Assembly: GCF_963678635.1 (NCBI RefSeq)
Contig: NC_087066.1
Location: 4,216,485 to 4,280,484, forward strand
From: Symsagittifera roscoffensis
Lineage: Eukaryota > Xenacoelomorpha > Acoela > Convolutidae
Length of the DNA: 64,000 bases
Direction: 5' to 3'
Numbering within the stretch: the first letter of the stretch is position 1; the number at the start of each line of letters is the position of its first letter. The position numbers and the translations under genes are program-made. Shown here one piece after another: positions 1-9,839 of the stretch. The notes beneath the pieces are model-generated. The model was not told where the DNA came from and searched no databases. It was given only the letters and a program-made list of their open reading frames with translations.

Positions 1-2
1 GA

Positions 3-3000
3 GAAGCACCGACGAGGAGGACAATTCATCCTAGGAGAAGGATAGGACCCGTCAACCAACCAAACGAAGGAGTAGCAGGCACGTCCAGATCAGACACTAG
101 ATCGGAGACAACGAGTAGCAGTCGAGAAGAGAGACCGAACAGAGGCTCATTGTTATGGTCTAGACCCATGCCGTCTCCCTGGCACATATACAAAGAAGAA
201 CTGATGAAGCTGGACCTGCAGAAAGTAAGCTTCATCGAAGATGCAAGGAGGATGCTAAATGGAGCGACGCTATCCGTCAGCAGATTATACTCAATAACCG
301 GCGTAGACTGGTTGATAGCCGCTAGCATAAATTTCAGCTCCACGACAGCCTTAAGATTTGCTGACTTGGAAGGACTGCCCTCCAATAACACAATGGGACC
401 TGTGAATGCAAGACCGTTGCAGGATGTCAGATTGAACCATGAGGAGAGGAATCGTGAGGAAAGGCCAGGAAGATTCCTGACGGCGAGAGCGCCAATTGGA
501 CAACACGTGAAGATATTCAAGCAACTGACGACACCACCTAGTCATGTGAAGGAGAGAGTATACCCAAAACAAGTGAACCAAGATGGTGATGCCCAGAGAT
601 ATGGCGGATTGACAGCAATAAAGAAAGATGAGAGCATCTTCGCCGCCTACGACAAAGCAGAAATGAGAAAGGCCAAGATCATGGTAGTAGCGAATTCAGA
701 GTTCGTGTACACCTCTAAGTCTTTGTTTTGGCCGGACGTCATAATGCTGGCCGCAGTTGACCTGGACCTATTGCAATCAGTGTCATTGGCTATAGGGGTA
801 CAGAGGCAGACAGAGATGAACCCGATAACGATTGTGTTTGCTGGCATCAATGACCATCTACACAGTAGAGGTTTTCTGAGCAGGCTCAGAGATCCTGCAA
901 CAGCAGAAAACGCAGTATGGCCCGCGATAAAAGACATCCTGGAGTCAATGGGTGAAGTGGTAGACGCGACAAAGGAGGGAACATTCAACAAAGTGGCGTT
1001 GAGAGTAGTATTTGCGTTGTCTCCGGGATATGCATATCTCCCGGATGGACTGAAATTTGTGTATGCAATGGTAGCCTTACTTTCGGAGGGAAAATATGAT
1101 GTGATCATATCAGCCCCGAATCGCATGATAGAAATGGAGAACCTGAGGCCACTTAAGGCTGAACTGCCTGCAGTATGGTCAGATATCTCAAACGCGATGA
1201 GAGGGTTCAAGGACCACGCGCTACACATGTTGGTGTTGGACGAAGTGCTGGGGTTGGAACTGTCCAACTTCAGTCGGCAACTCAAACTGAAACCAGGAAT
1301 AGATGACGACCATCGAGTGATTACGGCAATGTCCAACGACTTGTGGTTCCGAGCAATGGAAGTGGCGAGTGAAGACACGAGAAGAAAGAATTCACTGGAG
1401 ACGAGAGCTCATCTGGAAGCGATGGTGCTGAGAACCAAGCCGGAAGCAAACCAGTGGCTACACCTGAATCCGAGAGTAGCGGCATTGGGTGCAGATGCTT
1501 TTCAGCAAGGCCCAGTAATGATCACTAAGATATACGCCTACTTGTTGAAGGAGGTGAACCTGGCGGAAAATGCCGGGGAAAAGACAGCTGAGTTCGTGAA
1601 CAGAATGTGTCAGATTACTCTGGAAACCTTCTGGACCCAGGAAGTGAAAGGACAGGAGGGATTTGAAAGGACAGACAGCATGCTAGAAGGATTGGGAGCC
1701 GGATGGACCGCGTCCTTCTTGGCAAAAGTCTACCCGAAAGTCTCGCACTACTTGATAAAGGAATTCCTCCAAGCGGTAGTGAAAGTATCGATAGTGGAAT
1801 TAATAGCCCTGTTTGTAACATTTGGAGCGGAGAATTTCGTGAAAGGACCGGTGATACTGCTTACGGATGGAATACAGAACCTGCGACTAGATGGACTTTT
1901 GACGTTGATCGCAATAACCCACGGAAACTTGGGAGGGCTGATGAAACTGGCACGTTGTCCAGAGCAGATGAAAGAGAGAGTGAGGAATCTGGATATGAAG
2001 AAATCCACAGACTCGTGGAACAAAATAAGAGACCTGAGACACACTCTTATCCAGTATCTCTTGCAGCAAAATCGCTTTGGAACCGGAGAAGACGAGACAA
2101 TTGAAAGAGAGGAAGATGTTAGACGACATGTTGGAGGCATGCCGCTGTTAACAGATTTGAGCTTAGCTATGAGAATCGATCCCTTGGCACTGATCAGAGG
2201 AGTCACGGAGTTCGTGACAGTGATCTATGGACCAGCAGTCACCTTTGCGTTCCCTGACGTTAAAGTGGAAGCATATAGGAGGTCGGTGTTGCACCTGAAC
2301 CTCATATCGGCAGTGGACGGTAGTACACTGAACTGGTGTGAGCAGCACGCATTGCGAGAGCTCATGAGTGAAGATCTGTTATTTGCGAAAATATCGGAGC
2401 CAGAGATGACAGTCATCAATTTTGACGATCACTTCTGTGACCGCATGGGAGAAGTAGAGAGAGGGCACATCGAGGTGTTTCCAAAGCTTTGGAATCTGAG
2501 GCCCTATGACAAAACGAATGGCGAAATGACCCGAGTGCCTCGTCTCACAGCAGCGTATCACAAGGTGAGAGAAGAGACGAAGGACTGGGGCGATTACAAG
2601 AAGCTACCCGAAGCAATCCCCGAATTCCCTCTGATAAGAAGGATGTTGCTCGGAGCAGTCTCCGTAGTACAAACTCCTAGGTTGAGAGCATTCGAAACCA
2701 ATGAAAGGAGAGTAGGGAATTTCTCGGCGACGATGGATCCATACTTCGTGGGGAGAAATGCCGCCGTGTTACAGTACACACGATTTGCGTACACGGATCA
2801 AGCGACGAGAGGGCGAATAAGCAGCGGCGCTACTCCCAAGCCCGAAGGATTTGATGAGGAATGGAGACGACTAGGCTCAGCTCCAATGAGGATGAGAGGC
2901 AGGACTGAATTGCCTGAAGCCTCAGTAATCCTGACTAGTGTGAGAAAAGAGATGAAAGTTGCGGGAATATTGCAGACGAGAATTTTCCTAGCACCCTTTG

Positions 3001-6000
3001 GCTGCGAAGAAACTAAAGTGGTCCATGGAGAAGAGGAAGATAAATCAGCCGGTACATTGCTCATACCGAGATTCCAGGAAGAAGCTGATGATGACAAACA
3101 AGGACCATCGAACTCGAATGGGGACAAGTCAGAAGGAGATGACGGACAGGGTGGAAACCGTCAGACGGAAGAACCCATGCAACAAGATCAAGCTGGTGGG
3201 GAGGACGACAGGGCATCGACAGGAGGAACATCCAGCCTGGATTTCAATATCTTCAGTGATCTTGAGAATAATGCAGACACGTTGGAAACGACTGAGCCAG
3301 CGGATGAAGGCATCTCGACACTGGAACCTCCGTCAGCCTTTGAGGAGATGAAACGGAATTTGCCGGAGAGCAGCTCTCCTGGCAATACAAGAAATAACGA
3401 TCAGAGAATCCTCATGGAATCACCTCGGAGGAGAAGAATAGAGGCCTCAGCCAGAGTACCTTTCTTGGGAACGCTACCCGAAGAACAATGGGAAGTACAT
3501 CACCGAGACCACGAGAGTAGGACGGGATGTAAGCTGGACAGAGTGGCGTTCATGGAAGAAGTCTGGACTGTGATTCAGAGCTATGGGACCCAGTCCATTC
3601 TCAAAACAGGTCTCAATCAACCCTTGGTGAGAGAAGTACTTGACAAGCTTGATGAGTGTGAAGGGAGACTGAGTGAGTTATTGATCGACTCAGCCACTGA
3701 TGAGAGTGAAGCGAATTCTCCCATCAAGATGACACCGCAGGACAATGAAGGAGAGGTGGTGTACCTGTCAAGGACCAGGAGAGGAACGATGCGATCGAAA
3801 ATGGTGATTGATAAAATCAATGCGATGAAAATGAAGTTAGGCAGCAGAGTGATGCCGAGGAGGATTGGAAAGACGAAAGTGGATTCGGAAATATCGATGA
3901 AAGCTGGTAACTCAGCGAAAAGAAAACGAGTTGAGGAAGTCATGGATTTGGGGCAAGGTGATTACCAATTGTCTGGCACAGATAGAATATTAACTGATAT
4001 AGCGATGGTGCCACCCATTCTCATGGCGGGGTTAAAGTCAACCGGTTATAAATCCAAAAGGAGTGACCGCACTCTGACTGGAGCGACTTTGGAAATGGAA
4101 ATACTCAGTCAATGTGGAGAGAGTAAAATGAGGGACTTCAAGCCATCTCCAATGAATCATGGAAAGGGAAGTGTTGCAGGACAACTAACACCAGTGGAAT
4201 ACAACAGACTGACAGTGTCTGAGACAGTGTCGATAGATGAACCCACCGGTGGATACATGGAGATGTTGGAATACCGAAACTCGGCTAGAGGGCATGTAAT
4301 GGCCCTGGAAGAGGAAAAAGCCATGGAGGGTTATCTGGAAACAATGTTGCAAGGCACCACCCTCAAGCAGAAGGCGTACGGAACTTTGGCGTCGTCTGAC
4401 GTACAGGCGGAGACGATCGAGCAGTTGGTGAGCCTTCCATGGAAAGCAGTAGTATTGAGGTATTTCGAAGAGGAAATGAGGACTACGCCAAGAATACATG
4501 CTCTCGTGGCAGTACCTTACGTAAGGACAGAATTACAACTCAGGCTCGCCTGGTGCATGATGGGACTGACTAGCGAAGAATATGATTCGGGAGAAAGGAA
4601 GAGATCAAAGGAGGAAAAAGTTTTCCTTATGACGAATCTGAGGGATCTGATAGTCCAGGAGGGAGCAGCAGTAGCGTGTGCAAAGCGGAGAGACGCTCTC
4701 TGTTTCATTCGATTCCTGATAGAGCAGATTTCAGTACCTGCATTAAGCACTTGTGTTAAAATGTTGAAGGAAGGCGATGAGCGAACGAAAGCCATGTTCT
4801 TACTAGCAATGCTGGATATGCAGCAAAGTAAACCGATGAGGGTGAACATGAAAGAACCTGAAGAACTGGAACCCATGAAAAAGATAGACGAGATCAGGAG
4901 ATTCTCAAACAAGGAGTTGAGGCTCACTAAAGAATCTATGGGAGCATTGCCAAAATCCAGTGAATACTGTGGACCGATCAAGAAGAAGTCCTATAGCTAT
5001 GTGTCCGGGATTATAGGGATAGCATACAATCCTTTCCTGAGTGAAGACATACGTGATTGCTTCTTTGATTATGAGCAGGCGGTGTTACTAAGATTCTGGA
5101 CGTCCAGAATTGTGACGACTAAGAGCGTTAACAATCCACAGGCCAAATTGGGATTGGTCTTGGAAGAAGAGGTGACTGCACCTTCAGTACCAAAATCCGA
5201 CAAGAGAGTGGAATTTGGGTTGGGATTCTCAGATGAATTACTGAGAACGAGCTTGATGGCAGTGTGGGAATTGATGAAGCCATCGTGGTGTCCTAGTCCC
5301 AACGCTGACTCAATATTACGGGCGACACAGGACGTACAGAGGGAACTGAATGTGGACTGTAACCTGCGTGACCTCAACATCATATATAATGTGATGATAA
5401 CAGCCTCTAAGAGCAACGGAGAAGATAGAGTGGAGTTGCCTGGCTGGGGACCAGAAGACTGGGTCAAACCTGGTAGCTGTCTGGCGGAAGTCTGTGGACT
5501 AGAGGGTCACGTTTGTGGAAGTCTAGACTGTGTGAAAACCCTGGAGAAACAACACAAGCAGTTGACGGTATTGTTTGGAAATGTAGTGATGAAAGCAAGA
5601 ACGGAAACGGAACTGATAGCAGATTGCCATGGAGGAACCGATGTGAATCTAGTGACAGCACTAGGATTCTACAGCATGTTTGGTTCTTTAGAGTCACTAT
5701 TGAATCTAGAACAGAAACATGAGATGGTCACAGCCATCAGCGTAGAGGTATTCCCAGGAGTTCTGCAGACTGAGCAGAAGTATATAGGAAAATGGAGGGA
5801 AGCAATCGAAACGGAGATGAACATCAGACACAGCGAAACTTATTGTAGACCATCAGGAGCACGATATTTGGTGGGTTCAACGTTGGCTCCAATGTGCAAG
5901 AGCAGATACCCTGTACATTTCGTGGCTGTGGACGTGAAGAGCACAAGAACGATCGTGGATCAAGCCTTTTCAGTGCCGAAGTGCGTGAGGTTGGCAAGAA

Positions 6001-6503
6001 TGTCTGAAAAGTCTTACGAGTTACTGTGTAAGATTTTCTCAGCAGTTCCAGAAAGAACCAAAGAGGAGTTGGAGTCAATACTAGGAAAGAAGTTCATGGG
6101 ATATGTGAGCGGGAACTTCAGTGACTTTGAAAAACAGAAACAGAGAGGATCAACTGTCACAGATTACAATGCAGTAGATGAGAATGATGAGATCCACCGA
6201 GTGATGATGGAAGTGGAGCCATTGCTGGAAGCTTCCGGAAAACGGAATTGGAGGAGCATCATGTTGACACATGATGAGTTTCCTTGCCACTGCTTGCTGC
6301 AGACCTGGTGGTATCCCAAGCGTAGTAATCTGGTGTTGATCTGGGACTCTGGAGAGCTGCTCTCCATGGGTTTACCCAGATTCATCACAGCCCATAACAA
6401 TAGTGATAGTGGGAGTTATGATGGCGATACGATGGCTGGAAGCTCATGTGAGAGAAAAATAATGGACAGGAAGCACCGACGAGAGAACAATTGCAGAAAT
6501 TAG
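3..6503 (+). CDS. Downstream ORF of giant Ty3-type element 1 (SGNH-like domain, 5'-partial)
   Basis: The frame is open from base 3 to a UAG at 6501-6503 (2166 codons) with no start in the window, so the gene is cut by the left edge. Residues about 50-645 align by eye with codons ~700-1263 of the ORF at 60212. Shared landmarks are the VDWL and MGP-N-RPL motifs, an N-S-E loop at residue ~232, F-A-G-I-N-D-H at ~279-285, a SPGYA motif, an APNR motif and a LDEVL-LE-SNF-RQLK stretch. The 51-residue spacing between the serine and the GxND asparagine equals that in the other element, suggesting a degenerate SGNH fold. Beyond residue ~1000 comes an acidic low-complexity part, a basic KRKR cluster at 1306-1309 (possible nuclear signal), and a Cys/His cluster (C-x4-C-x4-H-x-C-x4-C) near residue 1825. 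I see no signal peptide or clear Env features. The molecular function of the C-terminal 1500 residues is unrecognised. Confidence 0.8.
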   Translation, partial: EAPTRRTIHPRRRIGPVNQPNEGVAGTSRSDTRSETTSSSREERPNRGSLLWSRPMPSPWHIYKEELMKLDLQKVSFIEDARRMLNGATLSVSRLYSITGVDWLIAASINFSSTTALRFADLEGLPSNNTMGPVNARPLQDVRLNHEERNREERPGRFLTARAPIGQHVKIFKQLTTPPSHVKERVYPKQVNQDGDAQRYGGLTAIKKDESIFAAYDKAEMRKAKIMVVANSEFVYTSKSLFWPDVIMLAAVDLDLLQSVSLAIGVQRQTEMNPITIVFAGINDHLHSRGFLSRLRDPATAENAVWPAIKDILESMGEVVDATKEGTFNKVALRVVFALSPGYAYLPDGLKFVYAMVALLSEGKYDVIISAPNRMIEMENLRPLKAELPAVWSDISNAMRGFKDHALHMLVLDEVLGLELSNFSRQLKLKPGIDDDHRVITAMSNDLWFRAMEVASEDTRRKNSLETRAHLEAMVLRTKPEANQWLHLNPRVAALGADAFQQGPVMITKIYAYLLKEVNLAENAGEKTAEFVNRMCQITLETFWTQEVKGQEGFERTDSMLEGLGAGWTASFLAKVYPKVSHYLIKEFLQAVVKVSIVELIALFVTFGAENFVKGPVILLTDGIQNLRLDGLLTLIAITHGNLGGLMKLARCPEQMKERVRNLDMKKSTDSWNKIRDLRHTLIQYLLQQNRFGTGEDETIEREEDVRRHVGGMPLLTDLSLAMRIDPLALIRGVTEFVTVIYGPAVTFAFPDVKVEAYRRSVLHLNLISAVDGSTLNWCEQHALRELMSEDLLFAKISEPEMTVINFDDHFCDRMGEVERGHIEVFPKLWNLRPYDKTNGEMTRVPRLTAAYHKVREETKDWGDYKKLPEAIPEFPLIRRMLLGAVSVVQTPRLRAFETNERRVGNFSATMDPYFVGRNAAVLQYTRFAYTDQATRGRISSGATPKPEGFDEEWRRLGSAPMRMRGRTELPEASVILTSVRKEMKVAGILQTRIFLAPFGCEETKVVHGEEEDKSAGTLLIPRFQEEADDDKQGPSNSNGDKSEGDDGQGGNRQTEEPMQQDQAGGEDDRASTGGTSSLDFNIFSDLENNADTLETTEPADEGISTLEPPSAFEEMKRNLPESSSPGNTRNNDQRILMESPRRRRIEASARVPFLGTLPEEQWEVHHRDHESRTGCKLDRVAFMEEVWTVIQSYGTQSILKTGLNQPLVREVLDKLDECEGRLSELLIDSATDESEANSPIKMTPQDNEGEVVYLSRTRRGTMRSKMVIDKINAMKMKLGSRVMPRRIGKTKVDSEISMKAGNSAKRKRVEEVMDLGQGDYQLSGTDRILTDIAMVPPILMAGLKSTGYKSKRSDRTLTGATLEMEILSQCGESKMRDFKPSPMNHGKGSVAGQLTPVEYNRLTVSETVSIDEPTGGYMEMLEYRNSARGHVMALEEEKAMEGYLETMLQGTTLKQKAYGTLASSDVQAETIEQLVSLPWKAVVLRYFEEEMRTTPRIHALVAVPYVRTELQLRLAWCMMGLTSEEYDSGERKRSKEEKVFLMTNLRDLIVQEGAAVACAKRRDALCFIRFLIEQISVPALSTCVKMLKEGDERTKAMFLLAMLDMQQSKPMRVNMKEPEELEPMKKIDEIRRFSNKELRLTKESMGALPKSSEYCGPIKKKSYSYVSGIIGIAYNPFLSEDIRDCFFDYEQAVLLRFWTSRIVTTKSVNNPQAKLGLVLEEEVTAPSVPKSDKRVEFGLGFSDELLRTSLMAVWELMKPSWCPSPNADSILRATQDVQRELNVDCNLRDLNIIYNVMITASKSNGEDRVELPGWGPEDWVKPGSCLAEVCGLEGHVCGSLDCVKTLEKQHKQLTVLFGNVVMKARTETELIADCHGGTDVNLVTALGFYSMFGSLESLLNLEQKHEMVTAISVEVFPGVLQTEQKYIGKWREAIETEMNIRHSETYCRPSGARYLVGSTLAPMCKSRYPVHFVAVDVKSTRTIVDQAFSVPKCVRLARMSEKSYELLCKIFSAVPERTKEELESILGKKFMGYVSGNFSDFEKQKQRGSTVTDYNAVDENDEIHRVMMEVEPLLEASGKRNWRSIMLTHDEFPCHCLLQTWWYPKRSNLVLIWDSGELLSMGLPRFITAHNNSDSGSYDGDTMAGSSCERKIMDRKHRRENNCRN

Positions 6504-6538
6504 ATTGTCTCTAAAGATTTAGATCTTTTTGAGACAAT
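6504..6538 (+). promoter_or_regulatory. Hairpin directly after UAG stop (possible readthrough element)
   Basis: Immediately 3' of the UAG at 6501-6503, ATTGTCTC (6504-6511) pairs with GAGACAAT (6531-6538) and AAAGAT (6513-6518) pairs with ATCTTT (6523-6528). The loop is TTAG, and a T opposes TT in a small bulge. The reading frame continues without another stop into the next ORF. The hairpin is seen directly; stimulation of readthrough is inference. Confidence 0.5.
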
Positions 6539-7034
6539 GTGCAAAGTTCTAAACATTCCGATGGAAGTGAAGAAGATATGGGCAAGAAAACGATTGATGC
6601 CATGGTTCAGAGCTAACATGACTGCATGGTTGTACGAGTATGCGAAAAAGCATATGTCGAAACATGGCAGAGTGTACAGTGAATATCAGCTGGACATTGG
6701 GGCAGGAGCTTTCAAGCGAGCTTTCGTGACCCATCGGAATGCAGTGACCACCGCTGTGAAAAGAATTTCCAGGACGAGCGAGCGTAGTGGAAATGAGAAG
6801 GCAGAGATGCTGAAAGAAGATTTGGAGAGAAACGTGACGTTGTGTCTCCACAACAGCTTCTGTAGAAACAGAGAATCAAACGTGGACCCCCTACCTTGCT
6901 GTAAACAGAGGGTGGAAGAGCAGAAGTGTTGGAGGACGGCTTCCAACAGCGTCAGGATAGTCAATGACGTGCTACAAGACACGGAGACCGAGAGTGCAGA
7001 GTCAGCGTCACAGGAGGAGGAAATGGAGCATTGA
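6537..7034 (+). CDS. Same-frame ORF after UAG of element 1 (165 aa)
   Basis: This ORF has its own ATG at 6537 but lies in exactly the same frame as the 2166-codon ORF, separated by one UAG and eleven sense codons. It could therefore be a readthrough extension (combined frame 3-7034) or a separate small ORF. The product is basic at the N-terminus (KKIWARKRL, KRAF), has scattered cysteines (a CC pair near residue 124) and an acidic tail ending in a run of Glu. It ends in a double stop (TGA TGA). I recognise no domain. A simple nonsense mutation splitting one original ORF is the main alternative. Confidence 0.5.
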   Translation: MCKVLNIPMEVKKIWARKRLMPWFRANMTAWLYEYAKKHMSKHGRVYSEYQLDIGAGAFKRAFVTHRNAVTTAVKRISRTSERSGNEKAEMLKEDLERNVTLCLHNSFCRNRESNVDPLPCCKQRVEEQKCWRTASNSVRIVNDVLQDTETESAESASQEEEMEH

Positions 7035-7081
7035 TGAATGGTCGAGAAAACAAGAGGCAACAAGAAAGAAAATTAGAAGAA

Positions 7082-7105
7082 TTTAGAAGTTTTAGAACTT
7101 CTAAA
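7082..7105 (+). other. Perfect 10-bp hairpin with TTAG loop
   Basis: TTTAGAAGTT (7082-7091) and AACTTCTAAA (7096-7105) are perfect inverted repeats around TTAG. It lies 48 nt after the last stop of element 1. The loop is the same tetranucleotide as in the hairpin after the UAG at 6501. Its role is unknown. Confidence 0.6.
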
Positions 7106-7110
7106 CGACG

Positions 7111-7132
7111 AAAAAAGAAGAGAACAAAGGGA
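7111..7132 (+). other. Candidate polypurine tract before 3' LTR
   Basis: A run of 22 bases that is almost entirely A and G (one C) ends right before TG at 7133, the usual first bases of an LTR. Position, composition and the following TG fit a plus-strand primer site. The second LTR is not in the window, so this cannot be confirmed here. Confidence 0.35.
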
Positions 7133-7746
7133 TGATGAAGAAAAGTTAAAACTCAAAATTGTTTTATGTGTGTGAAAAACTCAAATGAGAAACCAAGCAA
7201 CCAAGTTGTAATTGAAAACTGAAACATTTAAGTTGAGTTTGGAAATTGTTGCATTTATAAATTTGCATTTTGGTTTTAGTTGGAGTGGCTTTAGAGACAC
7301 TCACTTATTATTTATTTAGAAAGGCTTGAGGGAAGAGTATATTTAAATATTCCAGCCTGCATGATTGTTTTTAATCACTTAGGAAGACTGATCACTTTGT
7401 GGTGACATGAAAAACTTGAGTAACTTCTTGAGGAGGGAGGTTGTTGTATTGTTCTTTCTAACCACAAAGTTCCTTAGTTTTAATATTCAGGACAATAAAC
7501 AAGCAAGATTTCCGAAGGGAAGGAGCATAGTAGGATAATTTTAGCTTGTTGGTTGGCAGGACTGTCCTGCAAGCCAACACCTTTTAAATCTAGGAGAAAA
7601 AGTTTCAATCGGGATATTGACACTGGAAGTCAGAAAATATGTTTTATCTTAAGTCATATCCTCAATGTGCAGATTAATGAAAGAATTTGAAGGCTATAGT
7701 GATGTAGGATGATGCCATTTATATTCTGCAGTGAGTCGATGTGACG
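7133..7746 (+). repeat. Putative 3' LTR / 3' noncoding region of element 1
   Basis: AT-rich noncoding sequence without a credible gene, running from the candidate polypurine tract to the N gap. It contains an imperfect palindrome at about 7547-7580 (core GCAGGAC-T-GTCCTGC) and a CTTGAG-TAA-CTTCTTGAG stretch near 7414. The right LTR end is lost in the gap. Confidence 0.35.
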
Positions 7747-7946
7747 NNNNNNNNNNNNNNNNNNNNNNNNNNNNNNNNNNNNNNNNNNNNNNNNNNNNNN
7801 NNNNNNNNNNNNNNNNNNNNNNNNNNNNNNNNNNNNNNNNNNNNNNNNNNNNNNNNNNNNNNNNNNNNNNNNNNNNNNNNNNNNNNNNNNNNNNNNNNNN
7901 NNNNNNNNNNNNNNNNNNNNNNNNNNNNNNNNNNNNNNNNNNNNNN
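7747..7946. other. Assembly gap (200 N)
   Basis: Exactly 200 N, a conventional placeholder length. It abuts the left end of the ~944-bp tandem array, which suggests that the assembler failed at the array boundary and that array copy number is not represented faithfully. Confidence 0.95.
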
Positions 7947-8594
7947 GTATTCTTCAGGTCCCTTGGTCGGATCCCGAAGACGACATTCGGATGTGACCGT
8001 ATACTTCTATATCTCTTTGATATATGTTTGAGTAAACCACGGGTAGTTTTCGGTATTTCGAAAGTTTTTTGAAACAAAGTCGAATTTTTCGTTCCACTTC
8101 TTTCTCAATCAGAAATGACTCATAATCATACGAGTAATCAAAAACATTTTCATAAGTAACAATTGACAGATCGGTCGCTTTTTCATATTTCTGCTTCGCA
8201 AAAATGCACCAGGTTATTTGCAATAGCTCGCTCAAATAAAATTGTTCTTTACAACTTTGCTCGGATTCCTTGAACGTATGATTTGTCACTTCTTTCTACC
8301 GAGAAAAAACACTATATGACGATTGTGAATGCGCATATTTTTTGACCAAGAACCAGTTGAAAAAACAGAATTTTAATCGTTCACTATCAATATCTTCAGT
8401 ATGCCAATTTCCTAATAAACTCATTTTGCTGAGTTTGTTTTTCATCAACATGTCTTTATCTTCTATAGAAGACATTTTCACATCAAACGTTTGACTGTTT
8501 ATAATCGCTATAAATGGATATTATTGGGACTTTATTAATGAACTGTAGTTTAAAGGATTTCTAACTAATGATTTCAACCTATTTTCGTGTTTAG

Positions 8595-8885
8595 ATGGAT
8601 ATTCCCCTTGCTGGTCTCCACGAGTCACCCATCGATTTGCATTATGTGGGAGCTGGAACTCACGAAGGCAAGAGTATCTTTGCTGTGACCGTGGAGTTTA
8701 CTCCGGCCACCACTGCAGCGAATTTTCAGCTGCATTACATTAAGGTTGCTTTTGAGAAAAAGGAGGGCATATTTGAATATGTTTGTGTTGATGTGGGGAG
8801 CATGGAGAACTTCTGGCTGTTCGTGATCTGGCTGCGGGATTCCAGAGTATTGAGAGGCGCTTCAGATTTCAAATGGAGCGTCTAG
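8595..8885 (+). CDS. Repeat-unit ORF, copy 1 (96 aa, unknown)
   Basis: ATG follows directly on a splice-acceptor-like TTTTCGTGTTTAG, so it may be an exon rather than a free-standing gene. The product starts MDIPLAGLHESP and contains a VTVEFTP stretch and VAFEKKEG. I recognise no family. It is repeated almost identically in the next two units. Weak evidence for being translated. Confidence 0.3.
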   Translation: MDIPLAGLHESPIDLHYVGAGTHEGKSIFAVTVEFTPATTAANFQLHYIKVAFEKKEGIFEYVCVDVGSMENFWLFVIWLRDSRVLRGASDFKWSV

Positions 8886-9538
8886 TCAGTATTCTTCAGG
8901 TCCCTTGGTCGGATCCCGAAGACGACATTCGGATGTGGCCGTATACTTCTATATCTCTTTGATATATGTTTGAGTAAACCACGGGTAGTTTTCGGTATTT
9001 CGAAAGTTTTTTGAAACAAAGTCGAATTTTTCTTTCCACTTCTTTCTCAATCAGAAATTATTCATAATCATACGAGTAATCAAAAACATTTTCATAAGTA
9101 ACAATTGACAGATCGGTCGCTTTTTCATATTTCTGCTTCGCAAAAATGCACCAGGTTATTTGCAATAGCTCGCTCAAATAAAATTGTTCTTTACAACTTT
9201 GCTCGTATTCCTTGAACGTATGATTTGCTACTTCTTTCCACCGAGAAAAAACACTATATGACGATTGTGAATGCGCAAATTTTTTGACCAAGAACCAGTT
9301 GAAAAAACAGAATTTTAATCGTTCACTATCAATATCTTCAGTATGCCAATTTCCTAATAAACTCATTTTGCTGAGTTTGTTTTTCATCAACATGTCTTTA
9401 TCTTCTATAGAAGACATTTTCACATCAAATGTTTGACTGTTTATAATCGTTATCAATTAATTTTATTGGGACTTTATTAATGAACTGTAGTTTAAAGGAT
9501 TTCTAACTAATGGTTTCAACCTATTTTCATGTTTTTAG

Positions 9539-9829
9539 ATGGATATTCCCCTTGCTGGTCTCCACGAGTCACCCATTGATTTGCATTATGTGGAAGCTGG
9601 AACTCACGAAAGCAAGAGTATCTTTGCTGTGACCGTGGAGTTTACCCCGGCCATCACTGCAGCGAATTTTAAGCTGCATTACATTAAGGTTGCTTTTGAG
9701 AAAAAGGAGGGCATATTTGAATATGTATGTGTTGATGCGGGGAGCATGGAGAACTTCTGGCTGTTCGAGATCTGGCTGAAGGATTTGAGAGTACTGAGAG
9801 GCGCTTCAGATTTCAAATGGAGCGTCTAG
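9539..9829 (+). CDS. Repeat-unit ORF, copy 2 (96 aa, unknown)
   Basis: Second copy of the ORF in the 944-bp array, again right after an acceptor-like CATGTTTTTAG. It differs from copy 1 mainly by replacement changes (for example G to E, Q to K and S to L). No recognised domain. Confidence 0.3.
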   Translation: MDIPLAGLHESPIDLHYVEAGTHESKSIFAVTVEFTPAITAANFKLHYIKVAFEKKEGIFEYVCVDAGSMENFWLFEIWLKDLRVLRGASDFKWSV

Positions 9830-9839
9830 TCAGTATTCT

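Larger units (their letters stand above)
1..7746 (+). mobile_element. Giant Ty3-type LTR retrotransposon, 3' part (element 1)
   Basis: The stretch carries the downstream (env-position) ORF, a same-frame short ORF, a purine-rich tract and a noncoding tail that ends at the assembly gap. It is assigned to a Ty3-type element because its ORF is homologous to the ORF that directly follows an unmistakable Ty3-type gag-pol at 51022-59703. Its own gag-pol must lie left of the window. The right boundary is hidden by the N run, and no second LTR copy is visible to fix LTR ends, so the boundaries are inferred. Confidence 0.65.

Noticed and set aside
150-152. Start of the left giant ORF at 150
   Set aside because: The codon is TTG and the frame is open up to base 3; the true start lies outside the window.
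26-6400. Minus-strand frames opposite the left giant ORF, such as 647-1378
   Set aside because: Antisense shadows of a long, compositionally biased coding frame.
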